NCBI GenBank assembly: GCA_041398745.1
Contig: JAWKUB010000002.1
Span: 434,001-498,000 of the forward strand
Reading direction: 5' to 3'
DNA length: 64,000 bases
Source of the DNA: JACKHO01 sp041398745
GTDB lineage: Bacteria > Planctomycetota > Planctomycetia > Planctomycetales > Planctomycetaceae
Shown here: in pieces, positions 1 to 8,775 of the stretch
Numbering within the stretch: position 1 is the stretch's first letter
Layout of the letters: every line of letters starts with the position of its first letter
Program-made: the position numbers and the translations under genes
Notes under the pieces: model-generated
Databases searched by the model: none
Told to the model about the DNA's origin: nothing
What the model saw: only the letters and a program-made list of their open reading frames with translations

Positions 1-606
1 CGAGAGTGCGGCTCCGACGCCTGAGTATCCCCCACCAATGACGACGAGGTCGTAACCGTCTTTGACTGTCGGTTCGGCTTTGAGTCCCAACAAATCGCGA
101 CGCCAATCCGGGAGAATTTTCCCCGCGTTCGGTGGTGCTTCGCCAGTGGTCGTGAAATAAATGGCATCGCAGCGGCCATCAAACCCTGTGAGGTCATGCA
201 GGGCGATTTCGACGGACGTGTCCGTAATGGAAACCGTGCCGCCTGCTTGCCAGTTCCACTCGGCTCCGGAAGTGCCGAATGTGGTGTCGAGCGTTTTCCC
301 GCCGACAACCAACTGAAACTTTCCTGGTGCTCCCGGTGCCTGCCAGCGGGCGACCCAGTCTTTTGTGCGCACGAAGACTTGGTACTCACCCGCCTGCGGA
401 AACTTGACGGTAGTTTTCGCGTCAGCAACGGGACGGCCTAAGCCATGCGCCAGCAGGTAAGGCGATCCCATGGACCGAATGAACTGCGTGTCCAGCACCC
501 AGCCGCCGTGGTCTTCGAAGCTTTCCGCTTCAACGAGTAAGTCGGCAGCGGGAGCTGCGATTTGCAGTCCCAACACGAAGACGGCAAGGAGCGCAATACG
601 TTTCAT
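1..606 (-). CDS. FAD-dependent oxidoreductase, secreted (3' end outside window)
   Basis: The reading frame opens at an ATG and runs without a stop through the left edge, so only about 202 N-terminal residues are visible. Residues 1-21 form a signal peptide (MKRIALLAVFVLGLQ...). Residues about 22-170 form a beta-rich region (starting near LLVEAESFEDHGGW) that resembles a carbohydrate-binding or sugar-sensing module. Near residue 190 a dinucleotide-binding loop begins (VVIGGGYSGVGAA), the hallmark of a Rossmann FAD/NAD fold. Secreted FAD oxidoreductases with this two-part layout are common in planctomycetes, where they are often suspected to act on carbohydrates; the substrate cannot be told here. 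The gene lies about 50 bases downstream of sucD on the same strand, so co-transcription is possible. Confidence 0.75.
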   Translation of the reverse strand, partial: MKRIALLAVFVLGLQIAAPAADLLVEAESFEDHGGWVLDTQFIRSMGSPYLLAHGLGRPVADAKTTVKFPQAGEYQVFVRTKDWVARWQAPGAPGKFQLVVGGKTLDTTFGTSGAEWNWQAGGTVSITDTSVEIALHDLTGFDGRCDAIYFTTTGEAPPNAGKILPDWRRDLLGLKAEPTVKDGYDLVVIGGGYSGVGAALS

Positions 607-656
607 CGTACGACCTCAACGAGTGAGTGCTGATGTTGACTTCGTTTTCCAGGTGC

Positions 657-1559
657 CTACTTGGCACCGGCAATGGCTCGCTGAACGGCAGCACCCATGT
701 CGGCGGGGCTTTCTGCGACTTCGACACCGACGGCGCGGAGTGCGGACATTTTTTCTTCCGCGGTTCCACTTCCACCGGAGATAATGGCACCGGCGTGTCC
801 CATCCGTTTGCCGGGAGGGGCGGTTTGTCCAGCGATGAAGGCGGCCACTGGCTTGGTGACGTGATCGCGAATGTACTCCGCGGCCTGCACTTCGGCATCA
901 CCACCGATTTCACCGATCATGAGGATCGATTCGGTGCCGGGGTCGTTCTGGAACATTTCGAGCAGGTCGATGAAGTCGGTGCCGTTGATGGGGTCACCAC
1001 CAATGCCGACAGCGGTCGACTGGCCGAGTCCAATTTGGCCGAGCTGCCAGGCGGCTTCGTAGGTGAGTGTGCCGCTCTTGCTAATGAGCCCCACTGTGCC
1101 TGGCTCGTGAATGTAGCCGGGCATGATTCCGATTTTGGCAACTTCGGGGGTAATGATTCCCGGGCAGTTCGGGCCAATGAGCCGCGTTTCCGGATAGTCC
1201 TGCATGAAACGCTTTACCTTGGCCATGTCCAGGACGGGCACGCCTTCGGTGATGGCAACGATGAGCCGGATACCAGCATCAGCGGCTTCCATAATGGCAT
1301 CAGCACAGAATGGTGGCGGGACGAAAATCAGGGAGCAGTTGGCACCCGTTTTCTCGACTGCTTCGCGAACGGAATCGAATACGGGGAAACCATCGACTTC
1401 TGTGCCGCCTTTCCCTGGTGTCACGCCGCCGACAAAGACCGCTTCGCCGGGGCGGTGCTCCTCGGCGTATTCGCGGCATTTCTGAGAGTGGAACAGTCCC
1501 GACTTTCCAGTAATTCCCTGGGTGATGATTTTGGTGTCGCGATCGACAAGAATGGACAT
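657..1559 (-). CDS. sucD: Succinyl-CoA synthetase, alpha subunit
   Basis: This subunit of succinate-CoA ligase binds CoA and carries the phosphohistidine intermediate in the TCA cycle. The 300-residue product matches the usual family length. The N-terminal CoA-binding Rossmann segment (ITQGITGKSG), the GPNCPG loop and the active-site histidine in KRMGHAGAI (His255) are all present. I start at MSILVDRDT; an in-frame ATG 15 codons upstream would add a tail not usual in the family. A GGAAG stretch precedes the chosen start. The beta-subunit gene sucC, usually directly upstream, is not adjacent: the next gene upstream is a Gfo/Idh oxidoreductase. sucC must therefore lie elsewhere. Confidence 0.95.
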   Translation of the reverse strand: MSILVDRDTKIITQGITGKSGLFHSQKCREYAEEHRPGEAVFVGGVTPGKGGTEVDGFPVFDSVREAVEKTGANCSLIFVPPPFCADAIMEAADAGIRLIVAITEGVPVLDMAKVKRFMQDYPETRLIGPNCPGIITPEVAKIGIMPGYIHEPGTVGLISKSGTLTYEAAWQLGQIGLGQSTAVGIGGDPINGTDFIDLLEMFQNDPGTESILMIGEIGGDAEVQAAEYIRDHVTKPVAAFIAGQTAPPGKRMGHAGAIISGGSGTAEEKMSALRAVGVEVAESPADMGAAVQRAIAGAK

Positions 1560-1727
1560 GAAAGTCTTCCGCTGTACGTATCCGTCAGGTGTGTGAATTA
1601 ACATTCCGGCAAAGTGGCGGCGCAGGCACTTTGCTCATTGCCAGACGTGAGTTTAGGTCGACTGGAATCGGGGCGAAAGGGACAGGGCAGTTGACTTTTG
1701 CGGTTCAGTCGAAACCCACAGATTCGA

Positions 1728-2705
1728 CTACGTCCACTGCGAGGCAATGGATTCCATGACGCGCATGTTCGCCACACCGTCTTCCGCAGGCGATAGGAGC
1801 TTGCCCGCCCGAATTGATGTACAAAAGTGATCCAGCTCGCAGGCAAACTGGTCGGTGTCCGGAAAGGAGATTTCTTCAGTTTCGGCGTCTCGGTCGGCCG
1901 ATTTTGTCCACCGGATGACACATCCGGGTTCGTTCTGAAATGCGCGATCCAGTTCCAGCCTGCCGCCTGTCCCGACAACTTCCAGTCGACAGCGGAACGG
2001 GGCCTCGAAACTGCAATCGATATTGGCGAGTGTTCCGCGTTCAAAGTTGAGGGCGACCTGTGTGGTCATGTCGGCACCAGTCGACCAGCGAACGGTGCGA
2101 GAGTAAATGTCCTGCGGTTCTTCGCCGGTGAGGTACCGAGCACAGTTCACTCCATAGCATCCGAGGTCCCAGACGGCTCCTCCGCCGCGTGCGGGATCGA
2201 GTCGCCAGTCGCTACGGTCGATGTCGAATGAGAAGGACACGTTGATGACGCGTAACGCCCCGAGTTGGCCGGACTGCACCATTTCACGCATTTTCAGAGC
2301 ACGGGGATGATGACGCCACATGAAGGCATCCATCAGGATGACACCGGCTTCACGACAAGCCTGCTGCATTTCCACGGCCTGGGCGACTGTGCAGGCGAGC
2401 GGCTTTTCGCATAAAACGTGCTTGCCTGCCTCGGCGGCTGCAATGGTTAACGGGTGATGCTGGTCTCCCGCAGCAGGGATGTAAACCGCCTCGACGTTGT
2501 CGTCCTGAAGTACGTCAGCGTAGTCGCTGTAAACTTTGATAGCAGACTGTCCGGCCACCAGCGGCTCAGCGACACCCGGACGCCGACTGGCGATGGCGAC
2601 CAGGCGACCGTGCTGAGATTGCGGAAACGCGGGTAGCATGCGGCGCTGCACAATGCGCCCCGCGCCAAGAATGCCGATGTTGACTGGCTGAATACTGATA
2701 TGCAC
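1728..2705 (-). CDS. Gfo/Idh/MocA family oxidoreductase
   Basis: This is a cytoplasmic NAD(P)-dependent sugar or polyol dehydrogenase-type enzyme of unknown substrate. The N-terminal Rossmann motif (NIGILGAGRIVQ), the CEKPLA motif typical of the family and the downstream alpha/beta domain with DLGCYGVN are visible. The open frame extends upstream into trxB (to about 2981), but the recognisable protein begins near 2705. I propose GTG at 2705 (V-H-I-S-I-Q-P-V-N), giving about 325 residues, close to the family norm; an ATT start four codons later is possible. The end of trxB lies about 50 bases upstream on the same strand. The family call is firm, the start is not. Confidence 0.85.
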   Translation of the reverse strand: MHISIQPVNIGILGAGRIVQRRMLPAFPQSQHGRLVAIASRRPGVAEPLVAGQSAIKVYSDYADVLQDDNVEAVYIPAAGDQHHPLTIAAAEAGKHVLCEKPLACTVAQAVEMQQACREAGVILMDAFMWRHHPRALKMREMVQSGQLGALRVINVSFSFDIDRSDWRLDPARGGGAVWDLGCYGVNCARYLTGEEPQDIYSRTVRWSTGADMTTQVALNFERGTLANIDCSFEAPFRCRLEVVGTGGRLELDRAFQNEPGCVIRWTKSADRDAETEEISFPDTDQFACELDHFCTSIRAGKLLSPAEDGVANMRVMESIASQWT

Positions 2706-2754
2706 ACCTTTGAAATTGCCACAGACTGGAATGTCTGTGCTATCAGATCGCAGG

Positions 2755-3807
2755 CTAATCCAAACCTTTGGCGGCCAGCCAACGTTCTGCGTCGAGTGCG
2801 GCGGAACAACCCGATCCGGCTGCCGTGATGGCCTGACGGTAGTGGTCGTCGGCACAATCACCGGCGGCGAACACACCTTCGACGGTCGTGTTCGTGCGAT
2901 GTGACACGGGCCACACAATGTAGCCTTTGTCGGTTGTTTCAACCTGACCGCCGAGGAATTCCGTGTTGGGTGTATGTCCAATGGCCGCGAAGTAACCGCT
3001 CGCTTCCAGTTCCTCAGTTACCGAGTCATCGAGCGTGCTACGGATACGAACACCGGTCACGCCGCTTTGGTCATCGCCGAGGACTTCGTCGATGACGGAG
3101 TTCCATTTGACGTCGATTTTGGGATTCTCGATAACGCGCTGCGCCATGATTTTGCTGGCGCGGAACTCGTCGCGGCGGTGGACAACGTAAACCTTCGAGG
3201 CAAATTTCGTGAGGAATGTTGCCTCTTCCATGGCACTGTCGCCGCCACCCACGACAACAAGTGGTTTGTTGCGGAAGCGAGGCATAGCACCATCGCAGAC
3301 GGCACAGGCCGACACACCGCGGTTCTTGTAGGTCTTTTCCGAATCGAGTCCGAGGTAATTCGCGCGGGCACCGGTGGCCACGATGAGGGCTTGGGTTTCG
3401 ATGGTCTTACCGCTGCTCGTCATCAGTTTGAAGGGATGTCCCGACAAATCGACGCTCGTGACATCTTCGGAGAGGACTCGTGTGCCAAAGTTGATTCCCT
3501 GCTGTTGCATGAGTCCCATGAGTTCGGGACCACTGACTCCGTGGCCGGAGTGGGGCCCCAGCATGTGTCGACGTGACTCGTCAATGGCACCATTGAGGTA
3601 GGACTCGAGATTGCCAGCCGGAAAGCCGGGGTAGTTCTCTACCTCTGTGGTTATCATCAACTGCCCCAGCGGTGGCCGACCGAGGTCAAAGTTGTCCTGA
3701 TTCGCCTCCCCTTCAATGAGCAGAGGCTCCAGGCTTGCACGAGCAGTATAAATTGCGGCGGCCCAGCCTGCCGGTCCTGAACCAATAATGACAACACGTT
3801 CGGCCAA
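2755..3807 (-). CDS. trxB: Thioredoxin reductase
   Basis: This FAD/NADPH enzyme reduces thioredoxin. The N-terminal FAD motif (VVIIGSGPAGWAAA), the redox-active pair in SACAVCDG (Cys168 and Cys171), the NADPH-binding VVVGGGDSA and the C-terminal FAAGDCADDHYRQA are all present. I choose the TTG at 3807 because GAGGAG sits six bases upstream; a longer frame from TTG 3831 has no such site. The resulting 350-residue protein is about 30 residues longer than Escherichia coli TrxB. The extra residues (about 67-96, including SRRHMLGPHSG) form an insertion after the ENYPGFP segment. The active site reads CAVC rather than CATC, which is common outside proteobacteria. Confidence 0.93.
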   Translation of the reverse strand: MAERVVIIGSGPAGWAAAIYTARASLEPLLIEGEANQDNFDLGRPPLGQLMITTEVENYPGFPAGNLESYLNGAIDESRRHMLGPHSGHGVSGPELMGLMQQQGINFGTRVLSEDVTSVDLSGHPFKLMTSSGKTIETQALIVATGARANYLGLDSEKTYKNRGVSACAVCDGAMPRFRNKPLVVVGGGDSAMEEATFLTKFASKVYVVHRRDEFRASKIMAQRVIENPKIDVKWNSVIDEVLGDDQSGVTGVRIRSTLDDSVTEELEASGYFAAIGHTPNTEFLGGQVETTDKGYIVWPVSHRTNTTVEGVFAAGDCADDHYRQAITAAGSGCSAALDAERWLAAKGLD

Positions 3808-3922
3808 GACTCTCTCCTCAGTTCTCTTCAAAGAAACGCAGAATTGAATTCAAATGATGCGCTGGTGGACCATATCGAACCGTGCCTGCGGAAACAATCG
3901 GTCGTATGGTGACGATTTCGGC

Positions 3923-4603
3923 TCAGTCCAACGGCAAAGATTCTCCGGGTGCTAAAACAACCGGCTGTGCCGTGGTTTGGCTGCGAATTTCGTGGGCCCA
4001 GGCATCGGCGTCCTGTGCGATGGGGGGCCAGGTATTGAAATGGCACGGGACAACCTGCTTGGGTGACAGAAACTTCGTCGCCCGGATGGAATCGGACGGT
4101 CCCATGGTGTAGTTGTCACCAATGGGGAGGATGGCCAAATCCAAACCTTCCTCGCCAATGAGTTTCATGTCAGAAAATAGGGCCGTGTCGCCCGCGAAGT
4201 AAATGTTTTTGCCGCCCAGTTTCAAAATGAATCCCGCGGGATTGCCGCCGTTTGAGCCGTCGGGCAGCATGGACCCGTGGAAGGCGATGGTCATTTTGAC
4301 ACGGCCGAATGGAAAGCCAAACTCGCCCCCCATTTGCATCCCGTGGGCCTTCACATCCTGCTTTGTCAGCCACTCATAGATTTCGTAATTGGTAATGACC
4401 GTTGCACCGCAGCGTTTGGCGATGCTGATGGTGTCGCCCACATGATCTTCATGCCCGTGGGTGAGCAAAATGAAGTCGGGTGAAAAACTGTCGGCTATTC
4501 GCTCGGTTGCAGGGTTTCCCGTGATGAATGGATCGAGCAACAGCGTGTACGATCCAACTTTGATTTCAAAACAGGAATGCCCAATCCAGGTGACTTCAAT
4601 CAT
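3923..4603 (-). CDS. UPF0173-family metal-dependent hydrolase
   Basis: This is a small metallo-beta-lactamase-fold hydrolase of the UPF0173 (YtkL-like) family. The 226-residue length is typical. The metal-binding motif THGHEDH is present, giving ligands His49, His51, Asp53 and His54, followed by further family motifs (YFAGDTALFSDM, PIGDNYTMGP and VVPCHFNTWP). The family has no firmly assigned substrate. It starts at an ATG at 4603 and ends about 115 bases upstream of the trxB start on the same strand, so it may share a transcript with trxB. Confidence 0.9.
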   Translation of the reverse strand: MIEVTWIGHSCFEIKVGSYTLLLDPFITGNPATERIADSFSPDFILLTHGHEDHVGDTISIAKRCGATVITNYEIYEWLTKQDVKAHGMQMGGEFGFPFGRVKMTIAFHGSMLPDGSNGGNPAGFILKLGGKNIYFAGDTALFSDMKLIGEEGLDLAILPIGDNYTMGPSDSIRATKFLSPKQVVPCHFNTWPPIAQDADAWAHEIRSQTTAQPVVLAPGESLPLD

Positions 4604-4701
4604 GGCGTTCTAATTCGATATTCAATGTGAAACGCGGCGTGCAGTCGGAGTTTAAGTGATGTGGAGCAGGAGTTCACTCCGGGCGGCCATCCCGCTTGAC
4701 T

Positions 4702-5862
4702 CTACTTTACTTCCTCTTCAGTGAATGGCTTTTGCTGATTGTACAGTTCGCGTCTGGAATCGATTTCCCCCACGAGGCTTCCGGATGAGACTGCTTCGAG
4801 TGCCTTTGTCGCAGTTTCGAACGCTTTGTTGTACTCCCCTTTGCGGGCATACGCGGCGGCCAGGGTGTCGAGGAATGAGGGGTCCGGTGTCTCGGTCGAT
4901 TCGCAAGCCTTTTCTGCCAATTCGACTGCCTTGTCGGCATTGAGAATGGTCGCGTCGCGACATGTCGCCAGAAGCCACGCATAATCGTTCATGAACTCAG
5001 GTTGAGATGGCATGAGTTCCAGCGCCTTTTCGTAGTCGCTCACTGCTGCTTTGAAATCTCCCAATTGACATTCGGCAAAGGCGCGGTTGGCGTATGCGTC
5101 AGCAAAATCGGGGGCGACCTCAACCGATTTTTCGAAAGCAATCCGCGCCTCTTCTGGTCGATCGAGCAGGCGAAGTGCAACTCCTCTCTGATTCAACGCC
5201 TCTGCGTGATTTGACTCGATCTTTAAAACGGCGTCGAAATCTCCCAATGCTGCTTCAGCATGCTGTTGTTCGAGTAGTAGCATGCCTCGCAAAATAAACG
5301 CCTGAATATTTGAAGGATCGACCGCTGCCGCCTGTGTAAAGTCCTCGATTGCCAGGTCTGTCTTTTCCAGTTCGCGATGCACAATTCCGCGATTGACATA
5401 AGCGTAGGTGGATTTGTCACCTCCCTCGATTGCCCGGTCCATGTCGGAAAGTGCGTCATCGAATTTCCCCAGAGCAATATTGGCAATGGCACGATGGTGA
5501 AATGCCGCAGAAGATGGTTTTTCAGCGATCAACTTGCTGAAATAGTCAATCGACTTTTCCAATGGAACAACGTCGCGCACGCTCACCCAGCCACGGAATT
5601 CGGGTGTGTAGCGCCAATCACCATTGGACTTTGTGAAGTTCATTAGTTGGCCTGGCTTGAGGGTAACTGTTGGTGTATCTCCCTGCATCACGCGAGTGAC
5701 CTGTGAGACCACGAGCACCCGCTGCGGCGGATCAATATCCGTGATGACGACTTCTTCTCCAACAACTGCCCTAATCCCTATGAGCAACAGGCTCCACACA
5801 ACCCCAACAGCACATTTCCCGCAATTGGCCAAAACCGTAAAGTTTCTAAAGCTTGCTTGCAT
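4702..5862 (-). CDS. Tetratricopeptide-repeat protein, exported
   Basis: The 386-residue product begins with a hydrophobic segment (about 15-35, CAVGVVWSLLLIGIRAVVG) that reads as a signal peptide or N-terminal anchor. Residues about 40-95 include an SH3-like stretch (VTLKPGQLMNF, WRYTPEFRGWVSVRDVVPL). From about residue 105 to 360 there are at least six TPR units with the usual spacing (for example AFHHRAIANIALGKFDDAL and DAYANRAFAECQLGDFKAA). TPRs are protein-protein interaction scaffolds, so function cannot be deduced. The gene is divergent from the YTV protein gene with about 155 bases between them. Confidence 0.8.
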   Translation of the reverse strand: MQASFRNFTVLANCGKCAVGVVWSLLLIGIRAVVGEEVVITDIDPPQRVLVVSQVTRVMQGDTPTVTLKPGQLMNFTKSNGDWRYTPEFRGWVSVRDVVPLEKSIDYFSKLIAEKPSSAAFHHRAIANIALGKFDDALSDMDRAIEGGDKSTYAYVNRGIVHRELEKTDLAIEDFTQAAAVDPSNIQAFILRGMLLLEQQHAEAALGDFDAVLKIESNHAEALNQRGVALRLLDRPEEARIAFEKSVEVAPDFADAYANRAFAECQLGDFKAAVSDYEKALELMPSQPEFMNDYAWLLATCRDATILNADKAVELAEKACESTETPDPSFLDTLAAAYARKGEYNKAFETATKALEAVSSGSLVGEIDSRRELYNQQKPFTEEEVK

Positions 5863-6018
5863 TGCGTCCGCACCTTCGTATCTTGTCTAATGTGTCCAGC
5901 TTCCCGCAGATTTTACCGAATTGGCGGATTTCGCGGGCGGCGAGCACAAAGGAAATTGTAATCGGTCACCGGGCACGTTGTCACGGTGCAAGCAATGATC
6001 AAGATGGGAGGATTGCTG

Positions 6019-7143
6019 ATGTTTAAACGTTTGATGTTGATGTTGCCTGCAGTGGCCTTGGCCCTGTCGGTAAGCATGGCCGAAGCTCGGCCATGTCGGC
6101 GCGTCGTGCGTCGTTGTTGTCGGCCAGTGGTTTGTCAGCCACAGCCATGTGCCCAGGCATGTGCTCCTTGTGGAAGCGCATGTGAGGCTCAGTGCGAAAC
6201 TGTGGAACGCACTGTGATGGTTCCTGAACGTGTAACCGAAACCCGCAAGGTCATGGTTACCGAGTACAAGCAGGAACAACGTGAACGGACCTACACCGTT
6301 TACAAGATGGTGCCGCACGAAGAGAAGCGGACCCGTACTGTCAACTACATGGAGCGAGAAAATCGCACCAAGGAAGAGAAGTACACGGTCTACGAAACGG
6401 CTCAGGAAGAGCAGACTCAGGAATACACCGTCATGGTGCCACACACTGAGGAACGTACCGGAACGCGTATGGTTTGGGACACTGTCAAAGAAGACGTTGA
6501 GCAGTCCTATACCGTCATGGTTCCACACACGGAAGAGCGTACCGTCATGCGGACGGTGTACGACACTGTGCAGGAAACACACACCCGCACTGTGCGTCGT
6601 GTGAGCGGTCACTGGGTCACCCAGCAAGTGGCTGATCCTTGCAATCCTTGCTGCACCCGTTGCGTTCGTCGCTGGTGCCCACAGGTTTGCTGTGTCGAAG
6701 TCCCTTACACGGTTTGCAAGCGAGTTTGCCGTCAGGAGCCATGCACAGTGAATGTCACTGTTTGCACCCCAGAAACACGGACTCGTACCGTGACTGTCTG
6801 CAAGCGAGTTTGTCGTGAAGAGTCCTTCACGTACAACGTGACTGTCTGCAAGCCAGAGAAGAAGACTCGCACTGTAACCGTGTGCAAGCAGGTTCCAGTC
6901 GAGAAGACCCGCACCTGTAACTACACCGTGTGCGTGCCAAAGACTCGCGAAGAGGAATACACTGTAACCGTTTGTGAGAAGGTCTCCGAAGAGAAGACTG
7001 AAACTTACAACGTTTGCGTTCCTGTTCAGGTCGAAAAGGAAATCGAAGTTTGCGTTTGCAAAATGGTTCCTAAGACCATCACTGTTCAGGTTCCAGCCTG
7101 CGGTGGATGCAGCAGTTGCGGTGGTTGCAGTTCCTGCAAGTAA
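6019..7143 (+). CDS. Cys-rich YTV-repeat cell-wall protein
   Basis: This 374-residue exported protein is built almost wholly of short beta-type repeats. After a signal peptide (about residues 1-23, MFKRLMLMLPAVALALS...) and a Cys-rich patch, repeats centred on YTVMVPHTEERT and YTVYK occupy the middle, and units of the type TVTVCKRVCREE fill the C-terminal half. It ends in GGCSSCGGCSSCK. The YTV motif is a planctomycete family known from Rhodopirellula cell-wall proteins, so a structural, disulfide-linked role in the proteinaceous envelope is a fair inference. GGGAGGA lies six bases before the ATG at 6019; an upstream in-frame ATG at 5986 lacks such a site. A strong terminator follows. Confidence 0.85.
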   Translation: MFKRLMLMLPAVALALSVSMAEARPCRRVVRRCCRPVVCQPQPCAQACAPCGSACEAQCETVERTVMVPERVTETRKVMVTEYKQEQRERTYTVYKMVPHEEKRTRTVNYMERENRTKEEKYTVYETAQEEQTQEYTVMVPHTEERTGTRMVWDTVKEDVEQSYTVMVPHTEERTVMRTVYDTVQETHTRTVRRVSGHWVTQQVADPCNPCCTRCVRRWCPQVCCVEVPYTVCKRVCRQEPCTVNVTVCTPETRTRTVTVCKRVCREESFTYNVTVCKPEKKTRTVTVCKQVPVEKTRTCNYTVCVPKTREEEYTVTVCEKVSEEKTETYNVCVPVQVEKEIEVCVCKMVPKTITVQVPACGGCSSCGGCSSCK

Positions 7144-7174
7144 GGCAACTGTTAAGTCACTCGCGTGATTTGAC

Positions 7175-7215
7175 AGCCCGGCGTGCTTCCCTAAGAAGTA
7201 CGCCGGGCTTTTTTT
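7175..7215 (+). terminator. Rho-independent terminator after the YTV gene
   Basis: A perfect 10-bp GC-rich stem (AGCCCGGCGT pairing with ACGCCGGGCT) with a 15-base loop is followed by seven T residues. It begins about 30 bases after the stop codon of the YTV protein gene. Confidence 0.9.
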
Positions 7216-7595
7216 GTCGGCCACAACTGTCGGATGAACAACAAAGGGAAGTTTCTCCATCAATCTTTCTGCTGGCAAGTGGAATGGTCACAAGAAAGGT
7301 CGGCAAGACCTTGCTGAGCAAGAGGGTGAGAAACTACGAGCTTTCACCTCTCCGGCGAAAACATTCGGTGGTAGTGGCCTTCTTTTCTGGGGATTCTGTC
7401 GGTGCGGAATGTAGTTCGTGTGGATACTCAGTGGTCGAGGAACGACACCCCGGACCGCCTGCCTGTCACCGATCAAAGACGCATGGGGGGGCGAGGCACT
7501 CGATACGCTACACGATGGTCGAATGACGCGGGAAATGGGGAAATGGAGATCATCTGAGCGCCGCAGCTGGGATGCTGGTCAACCATGAAGCACGG
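7216..7595. other. Intergenic region without recognisable gene
   Basis: About 380 bases lie between the YTV terminator and the 3' end of nfo. Short open frames cross it on both strands but none has a recognisable motif, a convincing ribosome-binding site or a conserved-looking start. I see no repeat or structured element in it. Confidence 0.5.
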
Positions 7596-8456
7596 TCAGG
7601 AAGACCGCAACAACGCACGCAGTACTTCCAAATTCACGGCATCCATTTCCACTCCGTCCCGCTGTTCTTTTTTCGTTTCCAGATACATTGGGTGGTTCAC
7701 GAACCGCTCGTCGTTGAGCAAATTGCGAAACGGTTCGAGCCCCAGTTCCCCTTCGCCAATGTGCTCGTGACGATCGACTCGACTGCCCAGGCCCTTCTTG
7801 CTGTCGTTGAGGTGAAATGCCCGTATACGGTCAATTCCGACAGCCTTGTCAAATTCGTCCATTGTCTGTTGGTATTCTTCCGGTGCGGCTAGCGGGTAGC
7901 CGGCGGCGAAAATGTGGCACGTATCGACACAAACGCCGTAACGTTCAGACGCAATGACCTCGGCGAGGATTTGCCCCAAATGCTCGAACCGGTTGCCCAG
8001 GTTTGTTCCCTGACCGGCAGTCGTTTCCAGCCAGGTTTCGACCTTTACGCCCGCCGTACGCGAATGAGCTGCGTTGAGTCCTTCGACAATGCGTTTGAGC
8101 CCGGCTTCCTCGGAACTGTCAACAAAACTCCCGGGGTGCATGACAACTCCCGACAGTCCCAATGCCTCTGCGCGCTCCAGTTCGACCGTGAAGGCATCAA
8201 TCGACTTGTTCCAAAGTTCGTCTTTGGGGCTGGCCAAATTGATCAGATAGCTGTCATGAGCGCACGGCATTCGTAAACCGCATTCGTCAACGGCCTGGCG
8301 AAACTCACGAATGTCGTCATCAGTGAGTGGCTTTCCTTCCCAGCGGTTGTTGTTCTTGGTGAAGATTTGCACGGTGTCCATGCCCAGCTCCGAGGCCGCA
8401 TGTACTGCCTTGTGATAGCCGCCAGCAACAGAGAGATGAGAACCGAACAGAGGCAT
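7596..8456 (-). CDS. nfo: Endonuclease IV (AP endonuclease)
   Basis: This zinc-dependent TIM-barrel enzyme cleaves the backbone at abasic sites in base-excision repair. The 286-residue length is normal. Family signatures are visible in order: GSHLSVAGGYHKA at the N-terminus, the central metal-ligand region VCVDTCHIFAAGYPL, HLNDSKKGLGSRVDRHEHIGEG near the C-terminus and the final FVNHPMYLETK. The start is an ATG at 8456 without a clear Shine-Dalgarno. It appears monocistronic, with about 320 bases separating it from the pilus-like cluster upstream. Confidence 0.95.
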   Translation of the reverse strand: MPLFGSHLSVAGGYHKAVHAASELGMDTVQIFTKNNNRWEGKPLTDDDIREFRQAVDECGLRMPCAHDSYLINLASPKDELWNKSIDAFTVELERAEALGLSGVVMHPGSFVDSSEEAGLKRIVEGLNAAHSRTAGVKVETWLETTAGQGTNLGNRFEHLGQILAEVIASERYGVCVDTCHIFAAGYPLAAPEEYQQTMDEFDKAVGIDRIRAFHLNDSKKGLGSRVDRHEHIGEGELGLEPFRNLLNDERFVNHPMYLETKKEQRDGVEMDAVNLEVLRALLRSS

Positions 8457-8775
8457 GGCGTACTACTTTTACAAGAAACGTAAAAACCACACGGCGCTTC
8501 GTTCGGCAAGAGCACGAAACGTCAGTGTTTGAAACTTCTCGCGGTGCAATTCACTCGCTGGCGCTTCGTGCTGGTCGGTGGGTGCCGTCAAATGTGTAGT
8601 GGAGCATAACAGCTTAGCGGCACCGTCGGGGAGAGAGCAAACCCTCATTATTGCACGAGTGTGTTTGGCATTCGGACTATTCGACAAAGGTGTCAGCCAA
8701 AAGCAAAACATCGTTCCAATAGAAACTGGAACGATGTCAAACTCGAAGGAAGTATTTGTCGATATGGGGTATCGG
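8457..8775. other. Intergenic region upstream of nfo
   Basis: This stretch of about 320 bases holds the nfo promoter region and, at its far end, the terminator hairpin of the minus-strand cluster. No gene is supportable in it. Confidence 0.5.
8700..8736 (-). terminator. Rho-independent terminator of the PilM-PilN cluster
   Basis: A perfect 10-bp inverted repeat (CATCGTTCCA, 8-base loop, TGGAACGATG) at 8709-8736 is followed on the minus strand by a T-rich run (TTTTGCTTTT). It lies about 40 bases after the last gene of the minus-strand cluster. Confidence 0.8.

Noticed and set aside
627..1601. 324-codon plus-strand frame opposite sucD
   Set aside because: It mirrors sucD, which is unambiguous on the minus strand, and its translation has no recognisable motif.
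5887..7278. Long minus-strand open frame of 463 codons opposite the YTV gene
   Set aside because: It exists because the repeats of the YTV gene lack stops on the other strand. The plus-strand frame has a ribosome-binding site, signal peptide, recognised repeat family and terminator.
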